Source: Catellatospora sp. IY07-71 | Lineage (GTDB): Bacteria > Actinomycetota > Actinomycetes > Mycobacteriales > Micromonosporaceae | Assembly (NCBI RefSeq): GCF_018326265.1 | Contig: NZ_AP023360.1 | Location: 6,755,001 to 6,819,000, forward strand | Length of the DNA stretch: 64,000 nt | Reading direction: 5' to 3' | In this document: positions 25,127-33,430 of the stretch, in pieces | Numbering within the stretch: the stretch's first letter is position 1 | Layout of the letters: every line of letters starts with the position of its first letter | The notes under the pieces: generated by a model | The model's input: only the letters and a program-made list of their open reading frames with translations | Told to the model about the DNA's origin: nothing | The model's database searches: none | Position numbers and translations under genes: made by a program

Positions 25127-25333
25127 ATGCGACTCAACGAAGACGACATCGTCGCCTCGCAGGGACCCGGCGGTGAGGGTCCGGCCGACGCGGGCGCCGG
25201 TGAGCCGGCGGAGCCGAGCGAGCAGGACGGCGGCGCGGACGGCGGCGCGGACACCGAGGGCCCGGCCGACGCCGGTGCCGGTGACACCGTGGAGCCGGAA
25301 GAGCACGACGGCGGGGCCGACGGCAGTGCCTGA
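25127..25333 (+). CDS. acidic two-repeat peptide, candidate substrate of the JmjC oxygenase
   Basis: The 68-residue product starts MRLNEDDIVASQGPGG and then has two tandem 27-residue-period repeats. Residues 17-39 begin EGPADAGAGEPAEP and end DGGADG; residues 44-66 begin EGPADAGAGDTVEP and end DGGADG. An additional GGAD lies between them. No Lys, Cys or aromatic residue is present and the net charge is strongly negative. GGAGG lies 8 bases before the ATG. Its stop overlaps the start of the JmjC gene by 8 bases, so both are made together. Layout and repeats look like a precursor peptide; modification is inferred. It matches no known RiPP leader that I recognise. Confidence 0.85.
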   Translation: MRLNEDDIVASQGPGGEGPADAGAGEPAEPSEQDGGADGGADTEGPADAGAGDTVEPEEHDGGADGSA

Positions 25334-26549
25334 CCGGCCCGGTTACGCGGCGCCGGGCCCGCTGGGCCCGGCGCTGCGCCGTTGTGTGGGCGACCCGGAC
25401 GACTTCGCCCAGACGTACTGGGGGCGGCAGCCGCTGCTGCGGGCGACGGGCGGCTTCGCCGACCTGCTCAGCCTCGACGCGGTCGACGAGCTGCTCAGCG
25501 TCCGCGGCTTGCGCACCCCGTTCCTGCGTGTGGCGCACGAAGGGCAGCTGGTACCCGCCGCGCGGTTCACCGGCGGCGGCGGGCTGGGCGCCGAGGTGGG
25601 CGACCAGGTGCGCGACGACCGGGTGCTGGACCTGCTGGCCGCCGGGGCGACGCTGGTGCTGCAGGGCCTGCACCGGATCTGGCCGCCGCTGCAGGAGTTC
25701 TGCCTGGACCTGTCCGCCGAGCTGGGATGCGCGGTGCAGGCCAACGCCTACCTGACCCCGGCCGGCAACCAGGGCTTCGCCACCCACTACGACACCCACG
25801 ACGTGTTCGTGTTGCAGGTCGCGGGCGTCAAGCACTGGCGGGTCCACGAGCCCGTCCAGCCCGACCCGCTCGAACGCCAGCCCTGGGGCGGCTTCGCCGA
25901 CGAGGTGGCCGCGACGGCGGCCGGCCCGGCTCATCTGGACCATGTGCTGTCGCCCGGCGAGCTGCTGTACCTGCCGCGCGGCTGGCTGCACGCCGCCGCC
26001 GCGGTGGACGCGACCAGCCTGCACATCACGCTGGGACTGCGCCGCCCGACCCGCTACACCATCGCGCAGGCGCTGCTCGAGCTGGCGTGCGCGGACCCGC
26101 AGCTGCGCGCCGGGCTGCCGCTGGGCCTGGACCTGACCGACCCCGCGCAGCTGGCCCCGCACCTGGCCGCGACGGTGGAGGCGCTGCACGACATGGCGCG
26201 CAAGGCCGACCCGGCGGACGTCGCCCGGGCCCTGCGCACGGGGCAGTGGACGGCGCACCGCCCGGCCCCGGTGCGCCCCGTCGCGCAGGCCGCGTTCGCC
26301 GCCGGGCTGACCGGCGAGGACCTGGTGCGGGTGCGCCCCGGCCTGCGTTTCACCTGTGTGGACGGACGGCTGGAGCTGCCCGGCGGCCGCACGCTGACGT
26401 TCCCGGCCGGCTGCCAGGCCGCGCTCGCGGCGGTGCTCGCCGGTCCGGCCGTACGCGTCGGCGACCTGCCCGGTCTCGACGACACCGAGTCGCGGCTGGT
26501 CCTGGTGCGGCGGCTGCTCCGGGAGGCGGTCCTGGTCCCCGCCGGCTGA
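25326..26549 (+). CDS. JmjC/cupin_4-type Fe(II)/2-oxoglutarate oxygenase
   Basis: The 407-residue protein belongs with the cupin_4/ROXA group of protein hydroxylases. An N-terminal F-A-Q-T-Y-W-G-R-Q-P-L-L segment is typical. The iron site reads His154 and Asp156 in THYDTHDVFVLQV with the distal His222 in LPRGWLHAA, and Lys in GVKHWRVHEP suits 2-oxoglutarate binding. A winged-helix-like C-terminal part follows, as in ROXA-type enzymes, which hydroxylate ribosomal protein residues. Start GTG 25326 lies inside the end of the repeat-peptide gene, suggesting coupled translation and that the acidic peptide is its substrate. Confidence 0.88.
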   Translation: MPDRPGYAAPGPLGPALRRCVGDPDDFAQTYWGRQPLLRATGGFADLLSLDAVDELLSVRGLRTPFLRVAHEGQLVPAARFTGGGGLGAEVGDQVRDDRVLDLLAAGATLVLQGLHRIWPPLQEFCLDLSAELGCAVQANAYLTPAGNQGFATHYDTHDVFVLQVAGVKHWRVHEPVQPDPLERQPWGGFADEVAATAAGPAHLDHVLSPGELLYLPRGWLHAAAAVDATSLHITLGLRRPTRYTIAQALLELACADPQLRAGLPLGLDLTDPAQLAPHLAATVEALHDMARKADPADVARALRTGQWTAHRPAPVRPVAQAAFAAGLTGEDLVRVRPGLRFTCVDGRLELPGGRTLTFPAGCQAALAAVLAGPAVRVGDLPGLDDTESRLVLVRRLLREAVLVPAG

Positions 26550-26555
26550 CGCCGG

Positions 26556-26581
26556 GTTTGCCCGTCGCGGCGAGCGGGGAT
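26556..26581 (+). promoter_or_regulatory. SigB-type promoter of the DUF4383 gene
   Basis: GTTT (26556-26559), 16 bases, GGGGAT (26576-26581), only 9 bases before the ATG, so a near-leaderless transcript. Confidence 0.45.
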
Positions 26582-26590
26582 CCGGATGCC

Positions 26591-27085
26591 ATGCATCTGC
26601 CCATCAATCACCGGCTCCGGCCGCACTGGCGCCTGCTGGCCGGGCTGTGCGGCGCGTACCTTCTGGCGTTCGGCGTGCTCGGCGCGGTGGCCACGGCGGG
26701 CCTGCCGCTGTTCGACCGCGACGACACGTACGTGCTCGGGCTGCGGGCGAATCCGGCGTTCGCCTGGCTCTCGCTGCTGGCGGGCGGGGTGGTGCTGCTC
26801 GCCGCGATCGTCGGGCGCGACCTGGCCCACTGGGTGAACCTCGGCACGGGCGGCCTGTTCCTGCTCGTCGGCCTGGCCATGCTCGCCCTGCTGCAGACGC
26901 CGCAGAACGTGCTCAACTTCGAGGTGGCGACCTGTGTCGTGGCCCTGCTGCTCGGCACGGTGCTGCTGACAGCCGGGCTGTACGGCAAGACCGGCACGCC
27001 GCGGGAGTCCGCGGCCGAGGAGGTCCTGCGCCACAGCACCCGGCCCGGCGACAAGTTCACCGTCCGTCCCGAGTCCGGCGCGTAG
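26591..27085 (+). CDS. DUF4383 family membrane protein, 164 aa
   Basis: The protein has four transmembrane segments (about 14-36, 56-76, 84-103 and 113-135) and the family blocks NHRLRPHWRLLAGLCGAYLL, LGLRANPAFAWLSLLAGG and LNFEVATCVVALLLGTVLLT. DUF4383 proteins are common in actinomycetes without known function. It has its own SigB-like box, so it belongs to the stress block rather than necessarily to the JmjC operon, despite a gap of only 41 bases. Confidence 0.85.
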   Translation: MHLPINHRLRPHWRLLAGLCGAYLLAFGVLGAVATAGLPLFDRDDTYVLGLRANPAFAWLSLLAGGVVLLAAIVGRDLAHWVNLGTGGLFLLVGLAMLALLQTPQNVLNFEVATCVVALLLGTVLLTAGLYGKTGTPRESAAEEVLRHSTRPGDKFTVRPESGA

Positions 27086-27100
27086 ACGCCGCCGCGGGGC

Positions 27101-27134
27101 ACCGGCGGCGGACGCGCGACCGTCCGCCGCCGGT
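27101..27134. terminator. terminator after the DUF4383 gene
   Basis: ACCGGCGGCGGAC / GTCCGCCGCCGGT, 13-bp perfect stem with an 8-base loop. Confidence 0.7.
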
Positions 27135-27195
27135 CGACCACGTTGAAGGCGAGCACGCCCGATCGATCGAGATATGAGAGATCATGCGTGCGGGA

Positions 27196-27238
27196 TGGTA
27201 CGGCGGCGGACCTACAATTCGTGCACATCGCCGTACCA
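27196..27238. promoter_or_regulatory. inverted repeat upstream of the SARP regulator
   Basis: TGGTACGGCG / CGCCGTACCA, 10-bp arms 23 bases apart, 49 bases before the start codon. A TACAAT -10-like box (27213-27218) lies in the loop, which suggests an operator over the promoter. Confidence 0.5.
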
Positions 27239-27286
27239 CCGGTGCCCCCGCGCGCCCGCCCGGTGCGCTGCTCGCTGAGGTGAAGC

Positions 27287-30205
27287 TTGCCCGTCCACTT
27301 CGACCTGCTCGGCCCGCTGACGGTGTCGCGAGACGGCCGGCCGGTCCCGCTCGGCTCGACGAAACAGCGGCTCGTCCTCGCCGTGCTGCTGCTGCACCCG
27401 GGCGAGACGGTGAGCGTCCACGAGCTGACGGCGGCGCTGTGGGGCGGCGATCCGCCCGACTCCGCGGCGGCCAACATCCGCACCTACGTCCGCGGCCTGC
27501 GCAAGGAACTCGACGGCGGCCAGGACGGGCGGATCCGCACCACGCCCGGCGGCTACCTGCTGCGGGTGGAGCCGGGCGAGCGGGACCTGGACCGCTTCGA
27601 CGCCGCCGCGGCGCGCGGCCGGGCCGCCCTGGCCGCAGGTGACGCGCGCGGCGCCGCGGCGGCCATGGCCACCGCCGTGGGCCTGTGGCGCGGACCGGCC
27701 TTCGCCGGGCTGCCCCTGCCCCGGCGCCTCGACGCCCGGGTCGCGCAGCTGGCCGAGCGGCGGCTGCTGGCCGAGGAGGACCACGCCGAGGCGCGGCTCG
27801 CGGTCGGCGAGCCGGCGGCGGCGGTCGCGGGGCTGCGCACGCTGCTGCACCGGCATCCGCTGCGCCAGCGTGGCTGGGCCCTGCTCATGCGCGGCCTCTA
27901 CCGCACCGGTGACGTCTCCGGCGCGCTGGCGGCGTTCCGGCAGGCCCGGCGGGTGCTGGCCGAGGAGACGGGCATGGACCCCGGGCCCGAGCTGACCCGG
28001 CTGCATGAGGACGTCCTGCACCACCGCCTCGACGCGCACCCCGCCGTCGCCGGCCCCGGTGCGGCGCGCCCGGTGTCCGGGCACCCGCAGCAGCTGCCGC
28101 TGGCCGTGCCGGGCTTCGTCGGCCGCAGCACCGAGCTGACCCTGCTCGACGGATTCCTCACCGGCCCGGCAGACCGCCCGGCCCGGGTGGACATCGCCAC
28201 CGTCAGCGGCATGGCCGGCGTCGGCAAGACCACCCTGGCCCTGCACTGGGCACATCGGATGCTCGACCGTTTCCCCGACGGCCAGCTCTACCTCAACCTG
28301 CGCGGCTACGACGACGGCGACGCGGTCAACCCCGCCGACGCCCTCGTCACCTTCCTGGAGGCGCTCGGGGTGCCGATCGGCCGCATCCCGAGCAGCACCG
28401 ACGCCCGGACCGGGCTCTACCGCAGCCTGCTGGCGGACCGCCGCATGCTCATCGTGCTCGACAACGCCCGCGACGCCGCCCAGGTGCGCCCGCTGCTGCC
28501 CGGCGCGGGCCGGTGCGCCGTGCTGGTGACCAGCCGTGACCAGCTCGCCGGGCTCGCCGCCGCCGAGGCCGCCCGGCCGCTCACCCTCGACGTCCTGACC
28601 GAACCGGAGTCCCGGAACCTGCTGCGCGGCCGGCTCGGGCCGGACCGGCTCAGCGCGGAGCCCGCAGCGGTCGCCGACATGATCGAGCTGACCGGCCGCC
28701 TGCCGCTCGCGCTGTCCATCGTCGCGGCCCGGGTGGCCGCCCGGCCCGCCTTTCCGCTCGACGCCGTCGCCGCGCAGCTGCGTACCTCCGAGGACCGGCT
28801 CGCCGCCCTGGCCGACGGCGACCTGCGCCGGGTCTTCTCGTGGTCGCACCGGGCGCTGAGCCCCGACGCGGCACGGCTGCTGCGCCTGCTGGGCCTGCAT
28901 CCCGGACCGGACCTGACCGGCGCGGCCGCCGCGGCCCTGTGCGGCCGGTCCCGGGCCGAGATCGGCGCCCCGCTGCACGAGCTGACCCGGCTGCACCTGC
29001 TCACCGAGCACCTGCCGGGGCGCTACTGCCTGCACGACCTGCTCCGCACGTACGCGGCCGAGCTGGCCCGCGACGGCGAGCAGGACACCGAACGGCACGC
29101 CGCCCGGGGCCGGATGTACGACCACTACCTGCACAGCGCCCATCCCGCCGCCGTGCTGCTGCAGCCGACGTGGACGCCGATCGAGCCCGAACCCGCCCGG
29201 CAGCCGGACACGCACGTGCCGATCGCCGACCGGGCCGCCGCCACGGCCTGGTTCAACGCCGAGCATCCGGTGCTGCTGCGGGTGCTGCGCCAGGCCGCCG
29301 AGACCGGATACGAGCGGTATGCCGGGCAGCTGGCCTGGACGCTGGCCGCCTACCTCGCCCCGCGCGGCCTGTTCCAGGACCAGCTCACCGCCCAGCAGAC
29401 GGCGCTCGCCGCGGCCGAACGCATCGGCGACACCGAGGCGCAGGCCCTGGCCAGCCGGATGCTCGCGCGGGCGCTCATGCGGCTCGGCGACCACGACGCG
29501 GCCGAGCACCACATCCGGCGCGCGCTCGACCTGTACGGGCAGCTCGACGACCTGGCCAGCATCGCGCTGGTGCTGCGGCAGTACACCGAGCAGTGCACGC
29601 GGCGCGGGCGGCTGGACGAGGCGCTGGCGCACAGCGCCGACGCGCTGCGGGTGTCCCGGCTGATCGGCAACGACTACGCCGAGGCGCGCGCCCTGAACAC
29701 CAAGGGCTACCTGCACGCCCTGAACGGCGACTACGCGCGGGCCGTGGCCGACTGCACGGAGGCGCTGACCCGCCAGCGGCGGATGGGCGACCGGGTGGGC
29801 CAGGCCGCGACCCTGGACAGCCTCGGTTTCGCGTACCACCGCCTGGGCGACCCGGCCCAGGCGGTGACCTGCTTCGAGCAGTCCATCGAGCGCTTCCGCG
29901 AGTCGGCGAACCGCTATCACGAGGCGGAGACCCTCACCCGGCTCGGCGACGCCCAGGAGGCGCTGTCCGACCTTCCCGCGGCGGTGGAGGCCTGGCAGAA
30001 GGCCGTGGAGATCTACGACGAGCTGGGCGGCGCGGCGGCCGAGCCCGCGCGGCGGCGGCTGGCCGAGCTGACCGCCGAGGGAAGTGTGGCACAGATCACC
30101 GCGCCGGTGTCTGGAAACGACGGCAGGGCCTCGTCGACGGCACGCCTTGAGGGCCGCCAGATCGCCCCTGGAGCACCTGCCGATCCCACCCTCGATCCCC
30201 CCTGA
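27287..30205 (+). CDS. AfsR/SARP-family regulator with NB-ARC and TPR domains
   Basis: The 972-residue protein has an N-terminal OmpR-like winged helix (LLGPLTVSRDGRPVPLGSTK, then LTAALWGGDPPDSAAANIRT). A bacterial transcriptional activator domain (about 95-245) follows, then an NB-ARC ATPase (Walker A GMAGVGKTT with Lys314, Walker B MLIVLDNARD, GLPL-like GRLPLALSIVAAR). Five or more TPR units occupy about 690-940. Such AfsR/DnrI-type proteins activate antibiotic and other secondary metabolite genes in response to nucleotide or partner signals. No biosynthetic cluster is visible nearby, so it may act at a distance. The start is TTG with GAGGTGA 5 bases upstream. An inverted repeat lies in its promoter. 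Confidence 0.93.
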   Translation: MPVHFDLLGPLTVSRDGRPVPLGSTKQRLVLAVLLLHPGETVSVHELTAALWGGDPPDSAAANIRTYVRGLRKELDGGQDGRIRTTPGGYLLRVEPGERDLDRFDAAAARGRAALAAGDARGAAAAMATAVGLWRGPAFAGLPLPRRLDARVAQLAERRLLAEEDHAEARLAVGEPAAAVAGLRTLLHRHPLRQRGWALLMRGLYRTGDVSGALAAFRQARRVLAEETGMDPGPELTRLHEDVLHHRLDAHPAVAGPGAARPVSGHPQQLPLAVPGFVGRSTELTLLDGFLTGPADRPARVDIATVSGMAGVGKTTLALHWAHRMLDRFPDGQLYLNLRGYDDGDAVNPADALVTFLEALGVPIGRIPSSTDARTGLYRSLLADRRMLIVLDNARDAAQVRPLLPGAGRCAVLVTSRDQLAGLAAAEAARPLTLDVLTEPESRNLLRGRLGPDRLSAEPAAVADMIELTGRLPLALSIVAARVAARPAFPLDAVAAQLRTSEDRLAALADGDLRRVFSWSHRALSPDAARLLRLLGLHPGPDLTGAAAAALCGRSRAEIGAPLHELTRLHLLTEHLPGRYCLHDLLRTYAAELARDGEQDTERHAARGRMYDHYLHSAHPAAVLLQPTWTPIEPEPARQPDTHVPIADRAAATAWFNAEHPVLLRVLRQAAETGYERYAGQLAWTLAAYLAPRGLFQDQLTAQQTALAAAERIGDTEAQALASRMLARALMRLGDHDAAEHHIRRALDLYGQLDDLASIALVLRQYTEQCTRRGRLDEALAHSADALRVSRLIGNDYAEARALNTKGYLHALNGDYARAVADCTEALTRQRRMGDRVGQAATLDSLGFAYHRLGDPAQAVTCFEQSIERFRESANRYHEAETLTRLGDAQEALSDLPAAVEAWQKAVEIYDELGGAAAEPARRRLAELTAEGSVAQITAPVSGNDGRASSTARLEGRQIAPGAPADPTLDPP

Positions 30206-30305
30206 GCGGGGCGCCGTTTTCGGTCGCAGGCAGAGCTTCAGTGCCCGTTTGATCTTGCAAGTGCATGGGCGGCCGGAACACGCCGTCGTCACTACGGTGG
30301 CCCGC

Positions 30306-30833
30306 ATGCCTGAACTGATCCTCCCGACCGCCCGCCTGCATGCCGAGTTCCTCGAGTGCCACGAGGAGTGGGGTCCCGGCCTGCACGAGGACGGCTTCGG
30401 CCTCGGCGCCGACGACGACGTGCACTCGCCCGAGGGCTTCGCCGCGTGGGTGCACGAGCGGACCCGGCTCACCCACCCCGCCGGAGCGCCCTGCCCCGAC
30501 GAGCCGCACGGCTCACCCCGCTGGCTCGTCGAGCACGGCCGGGTGCTGGGCGGTTTCGCGCTGCGGCACCGGTTCGACCCGCTGCGCGGTCACATCGGCT
30601 ACGGCGTGCGCCCGTCCGCGCGCCGCCGGGGCCTGGCCACCTGGGCGCTGGGCGAGATGCTCGGCGAGGCGCGCGCCGCGCTCGGCGTGGACCGGGTGCT
30701 CCTGGTCTGCGCCGTGGACAACGTCGCCTCGGCCCGCACCATCGAGCACCACGGCGGCGTCTTCGAGAACGTCCAGGACACCGAGCTCGGCTCGATCCGG
30801 CGGTACTGGCTCGACCTGGACCGGACGGCGTGA
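30306..30833 (+). CDS. GNAT-family N-acetyltransferase
   Basis: The 175-residue protein shows the GNAT order: beta-rich N-terminal part with FLECHEEWG, the acceptor region WLVEHGRVLGGFALRHRFDP, the acetyl-CoA loop RPSARRRGLATWALGEML (about residues 104-121) and VDNVASARTIEHHGGVFEN. The sequence is close to YesJ/RimJ-like small acetyltransferases. Target unknown. It ends in a convergent terminator. Confidence 0.9.
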   Translation: MPELILPTARLHAEFLECHEEWGPGLHEDGFGLGADDDVHSPEGFAAWVHERTRLTHPAGAPCPDEPHGSPRWLVEHGRVLGGFALRHRFDPLRGHIGYGVRPSARRRGLATWALGEMLGEARAALGVDRVLLVCAVDNVASARTIEHHGGVFENVQDTELGSIRRYWLDLDRTA

Positions 30834-30840
30834 CCGCCGG

Positions 30841-30866
30841 GGCCGGGCCGCGCGGGCGGCCCGGCC
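30841..30866. terminator. bidirectional terminator
   Basis: GGCCGGGCCGC / GCGGCCCGGCC, 11-bp stem with a GCGG tetraloop. An outer TGACCGC / GCGGTCA pair extends it across most of the gap between convergent genes. Confidence 0.7.
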
Positions 30867-30877
30867 TCCGGCAGCGG

Positions 30878-32572
30878 TCACTCCGCCGTGGGCAGCGTTA
30901 TGCGCAGGAACCGCGTGCCGGCGCCGCCCGGTGCGGTGCCGCCGGCGGCGATCCACACCGTGCCGCCCACGCCGGGCGCGGCCGTGTACAGCTTCCCGTA
31001 GGTGCCGACCAGCACCGGCTGCACGTCGGCGATGTCGTCACCGTCGAGGGAGACGCGGTAGAGCCGGGCGCCGGTCGCGCACGCGACGTAGACGACGGTG
31101 CGCACCACGGCCAGCCCGCCGCAGCCGCCCTCCCCGGCCGGGAACATGTACTTGGGCGCGACGAGGCTGGACGACGCGCACCCGGTGCCCGACCTCGACT
31201 CGGTGCCCTCGCACATCGGCCAGCCGTGGTTGCCGCCCTTCACCACGAGGTTGGTCTCGTCCTCGACGGTGTCGCCGTACTCCTGCATCCAGAGCTTGCC
31301 GCGCGGGTCGAAGGCGAGGCCGCGCGGATCGCGGTGCCCGTAACTCCAGATGTAGCCGCCGAACGGGTTGCCGGAGGGCACCTTGCCGTCCGGGTTGAAC
31401 CGCAGCACCTTGCCCGCGAGGCCGGCCATGTCCTGGGCCAGGCGCGGCACCCCGGCGTCGCCGGTGGCGACGTAGAGCTTGCCGTCCGGCCCGAACCGCA
31501 GCCCGCCTCCGTTGTGGACCTTGCCGCGCGGGATGCCCACGACCAGCGACTCCATCGAGCCGCCGTCCAGCCCCGCGGCACGCAGGCGCAGCCGGACGAT
31601 CCGGTTGTCCGTCGCCGTGGTCTGGAAGGCGTACACCCAGCGGTCCTTGGCGAAGGTGGGCGCGACGGCCAGGCCCAGCAGCCCGCTGTTGCCGGTGCCC
31701 ACCGTGCCCGGCACCGTGCCCAGCGGCTTGGACTGGCCGGTCCGCGGATCGAGCAGCAGCACCTCGTGCTGGTCACGCCTGCCGTAGAGCACCGTGCCGT
31801 CGGGCAGCGGCGCCAGGGCGGTCACCGTCGCGGGGTCCTCGGCGACGACGCTGACCTCGCACAGCACGGTGCAGGACTTCCCCGCGGTCACCTCGATCCC
31901 CGCGCTGGGGGCCGACAGGTTGCCCTGCCCGTCACGGGCGCTCACGTGATAGCGATGCCTGCTGTCCGGGGGCACCCCGAAGTCGGTGAAGCTGAACCGG
32001 TCACCGGCGCTGCCCGCGACCGTGCCCACCTTCCCACCGTCGCGGAACACGTCGTACGCCGTCACCCCGACATCGTCGGCGGCCGCGTTCCAGACCATGG
32101 TCACCGTGGTGCCGTCCGCGGTGGCCTTCACGCCGCCCGGCGCGGCGGGCGCCTTGGCGTCCGATCCGCACTCCGGCGGCGTCACCACGAGCGTCTCGCT
32201 CGGCGGCGACACGTTGCCGGCCTCGTCCTGCGCCTTGACCTGGAGCTGCCACTCCTGCGCGGGCGCCGCCTCGATCACCGCCGAGGTGTGCTCAGCGTCG
32301 ATCTCGGCGAGCACCTGCCCGTCCCGGAGCACCGCATACCAGGTGACCTCGCGGTCGTCGGAGGAGGCGGCCCAGCTCAGCGCGGCCGAGCGGCAGGTCG
32401 TCTCGCCCAGGCTGACCCCGCCCGGCGCGGTCGGCGGCTGGACGTCCGGCGGCGGCTCGGGCCAGCGGACGATCAGGACGGCGAGCCCCACGACCGCGAG
32501 CACGAGCAACCCGGTGAGCAGCCGGGAGCCACCAGAGGAGGAGGCGATGGGCGACGGGGCGACGGGCGTCAT
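30878..32572 (-). CDS. membrane-anchored PQQ-type glucose/sorbosone dehydrogenase-like protein with Fn3 domains
   Basis: The 564-residue protein has an N-terminal membrane anchor (about 19-37, LLTGLLVLAVVGLAVLIV). Two fibronectin type III domains follow (about 48-135 and 143-225), then a six-bladed GSDH propeller. Propeller motifs include TGNSGLLGLAVAPTF, HNGGGLRFGPDGKLYVATGD, YGHRDPRGLAFDPRGKLW and GGNHGWPMCEGTE. Soluble PQQ glucose dehydrogenases of this fold oxidise sugars outside the cell. Fn3 modules suggest attachment to insoluble polysaccharide. No PQQ biosynthesis genes are in the window. The start ATG 32572 has a weak ribosome site. Confidence 0.88.
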   Translation of the reverse strand: MTPVAPSPIASSSGGSRLLTGLLVLAVVGLAVLIVRWPEPPPDVQPPTAPGGVSLGETTCRSAALSWAASSDDREVTWYAVLRDGQVLAEIDAEHTSAVIEAAPAQEWQLQVKAQDEAGNVSPPSETLVVTPPECGSDAKAPAAPGGVKATADGTTVTMVWNAAADDVGVTAYDVFRDGGKVGTVAGSAGDRFSFTDFGVPPDSRHRYHVSARDGQGNLSAPSAGIEVTAGKSCTVLCEVSVVAEDPATVTALAPLPDGTVLYGRRDQHEVLLLDPRTGQSKPLGTVPGTVGTGNSGLLGLAVAPTFAKDRWVYAFQTTATDNRIVRLRLRAAGLDGGSMESLVVGIPRGKVHNGGGLRFGPDGKLYVATGDAGVPRLAQDMAGLAGKVLRFNPDGKVPSGNPFGGYIWSYGHRDPRGLAFDPRGKLWMQEYGDTVEDETNLVVKGGNHGWPMCEGTESRSGTGCASSSLVAPKYMFPAGEGGCGGLAVVRTVVYVACATGARLYRVSLDGDDIADVQPVLVGTYGKLYTAAPGVGGTVWIAAGGTAPGGAGTRFLRITLPTAE

Positions 32573-32670
32573 GCCGGGAATGTAGCGAGGCCGGCACCCT
32601 TTCACCAGACCCGCGAACGACCTTCCGGAAACGGATTTTCCGCCTCCGAAACCCGCGCGATACGCGCTGG

Positions 32671-33309
32671 TCAGGCCCCGTCCGGCCGTCCGAAGAGGAG
32701 CTCCGCGGCGGACTCCCACTCGGCGACCAGATCGGTCGAGCCGGGCGCGCGCAGCCACAGGATCTGCAACCCGTCCATCATCGCCACGATCTGGCGCGCC
32801 AGCGACCCCGGCCGGTCGGTCAGCCCCTCGGCCAGCTCGGTGAACACGGCCAGGATCTGGTCCTGCCGGGCCACGAAGTATCCGTGCGCGGGGTGGCTGG
32901 GGGCCAGCGACTCGGCCTCCAGCACGGCGAACAGGCGCACGATCTCCGGCTGCGCGGCGTTGCGGCGGACCAGGGCCGCGCACATCCGCCGCAGGTCGAC
33001 GCCGCGCCACCGGCGCCGGTCGCCACCGGCGAGCTGCTGCTCGTCGAGGCCCAGCTCGGCGGCCAGGGAGCGGGCGTCCTCGGCGTCGCGGTGGTCGAGC
33101 ACGGCGACGAGCAGGCCGTCCTTCGAGCCCACGTGGTGCAGCAGGCCCGGCACGGTCAGCCCGCAGCCGTCGGCCACGTCCTGCATGGACAGGCCCCAGA
33201 AGCCGCGCTCGGCGATCAGCCGCGTCGTCACCGCCATGATCTGGCGGCGGCGCTGCTCGGCGGGCAGGCGCGGGCGGTCCCTGCGGTAGGTCGGCGCGGT
33301 GTCGGCCAC
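32671..33309 (-). CDS. TetR-family repressor next to a GH3 glucosidase
   Basis: The 212-residue protein has an N-terminal DNA-binding domain (RRQIMAVTTRLIAERG, HTH LSMQDVADGCGLTVPGLLHH, then VGSKDGLLVAVLDH) and a helical effector domain. It is divergent from the GH3 gene; a TACCTACTAGGTA palindrome in the gap is the probable operator. The inducer may be a glycoside or aglycone, by position only. Confidence 0.9.
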   Translation of the reverse strand: MADTAPTYRRDRPRLPAEQRRRQIMAVTTRLIAERGFWGLSMQDVADGCGLTVPGLLHHVGSKDGLLVAVLDHRDAEDARSLAAELGLDEQQLAGGDRRRWRGVDLRRMCAALVRRNAAQPEIVRLFAVLEAESLAPSHPAHGYFVARQDQILAVFTELAEGLTDRPGSLARQIVAMMDGLQILWLRAPGSTDLVAEWESAAELLFGRPDGA

Positions 33310-33380
33310 GGTCCCGGCACCATCCCTCGGCTCGGCTCTTGTGCGGCGGTATCGGCGTGGTTAGGTTACCCCATGGCTAC

Positions 33381-33393
33381 TACCTACTAGGTA
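33381..33393. promoter_or_regulatory. TetR operator between TetR and GH3 genes
   Basis: TACCTACTAGGTA, a perfect 6-bp inverted repeat around a central C, 38 bases before the GH3 start. Related TAC/GTA half-sites surround it (CTAC before, ACTAAGTA after). Confidence 0.65.
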
Positions 33394-33430
33394 CTAAGTA
33401 AGCCCGCCCGCTCCCCGGAGAGGAACCCGC

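Noticed and set aside
27212-30472. Minus-strand frame of about 1086 codons across the SARP gene
   Set aside because: Antisense shadow of a clearly recognisable SARP-NB-ARC-TPR protein. No ribosome site and low-complexity composition.
30356-33289. Plus-strand frame of about 977 codons from the GNAT gene through the dehydrogenase to TetR
   Set aside because: It overlaps three well-supported genes and two of them are on the other strand with intact domains.
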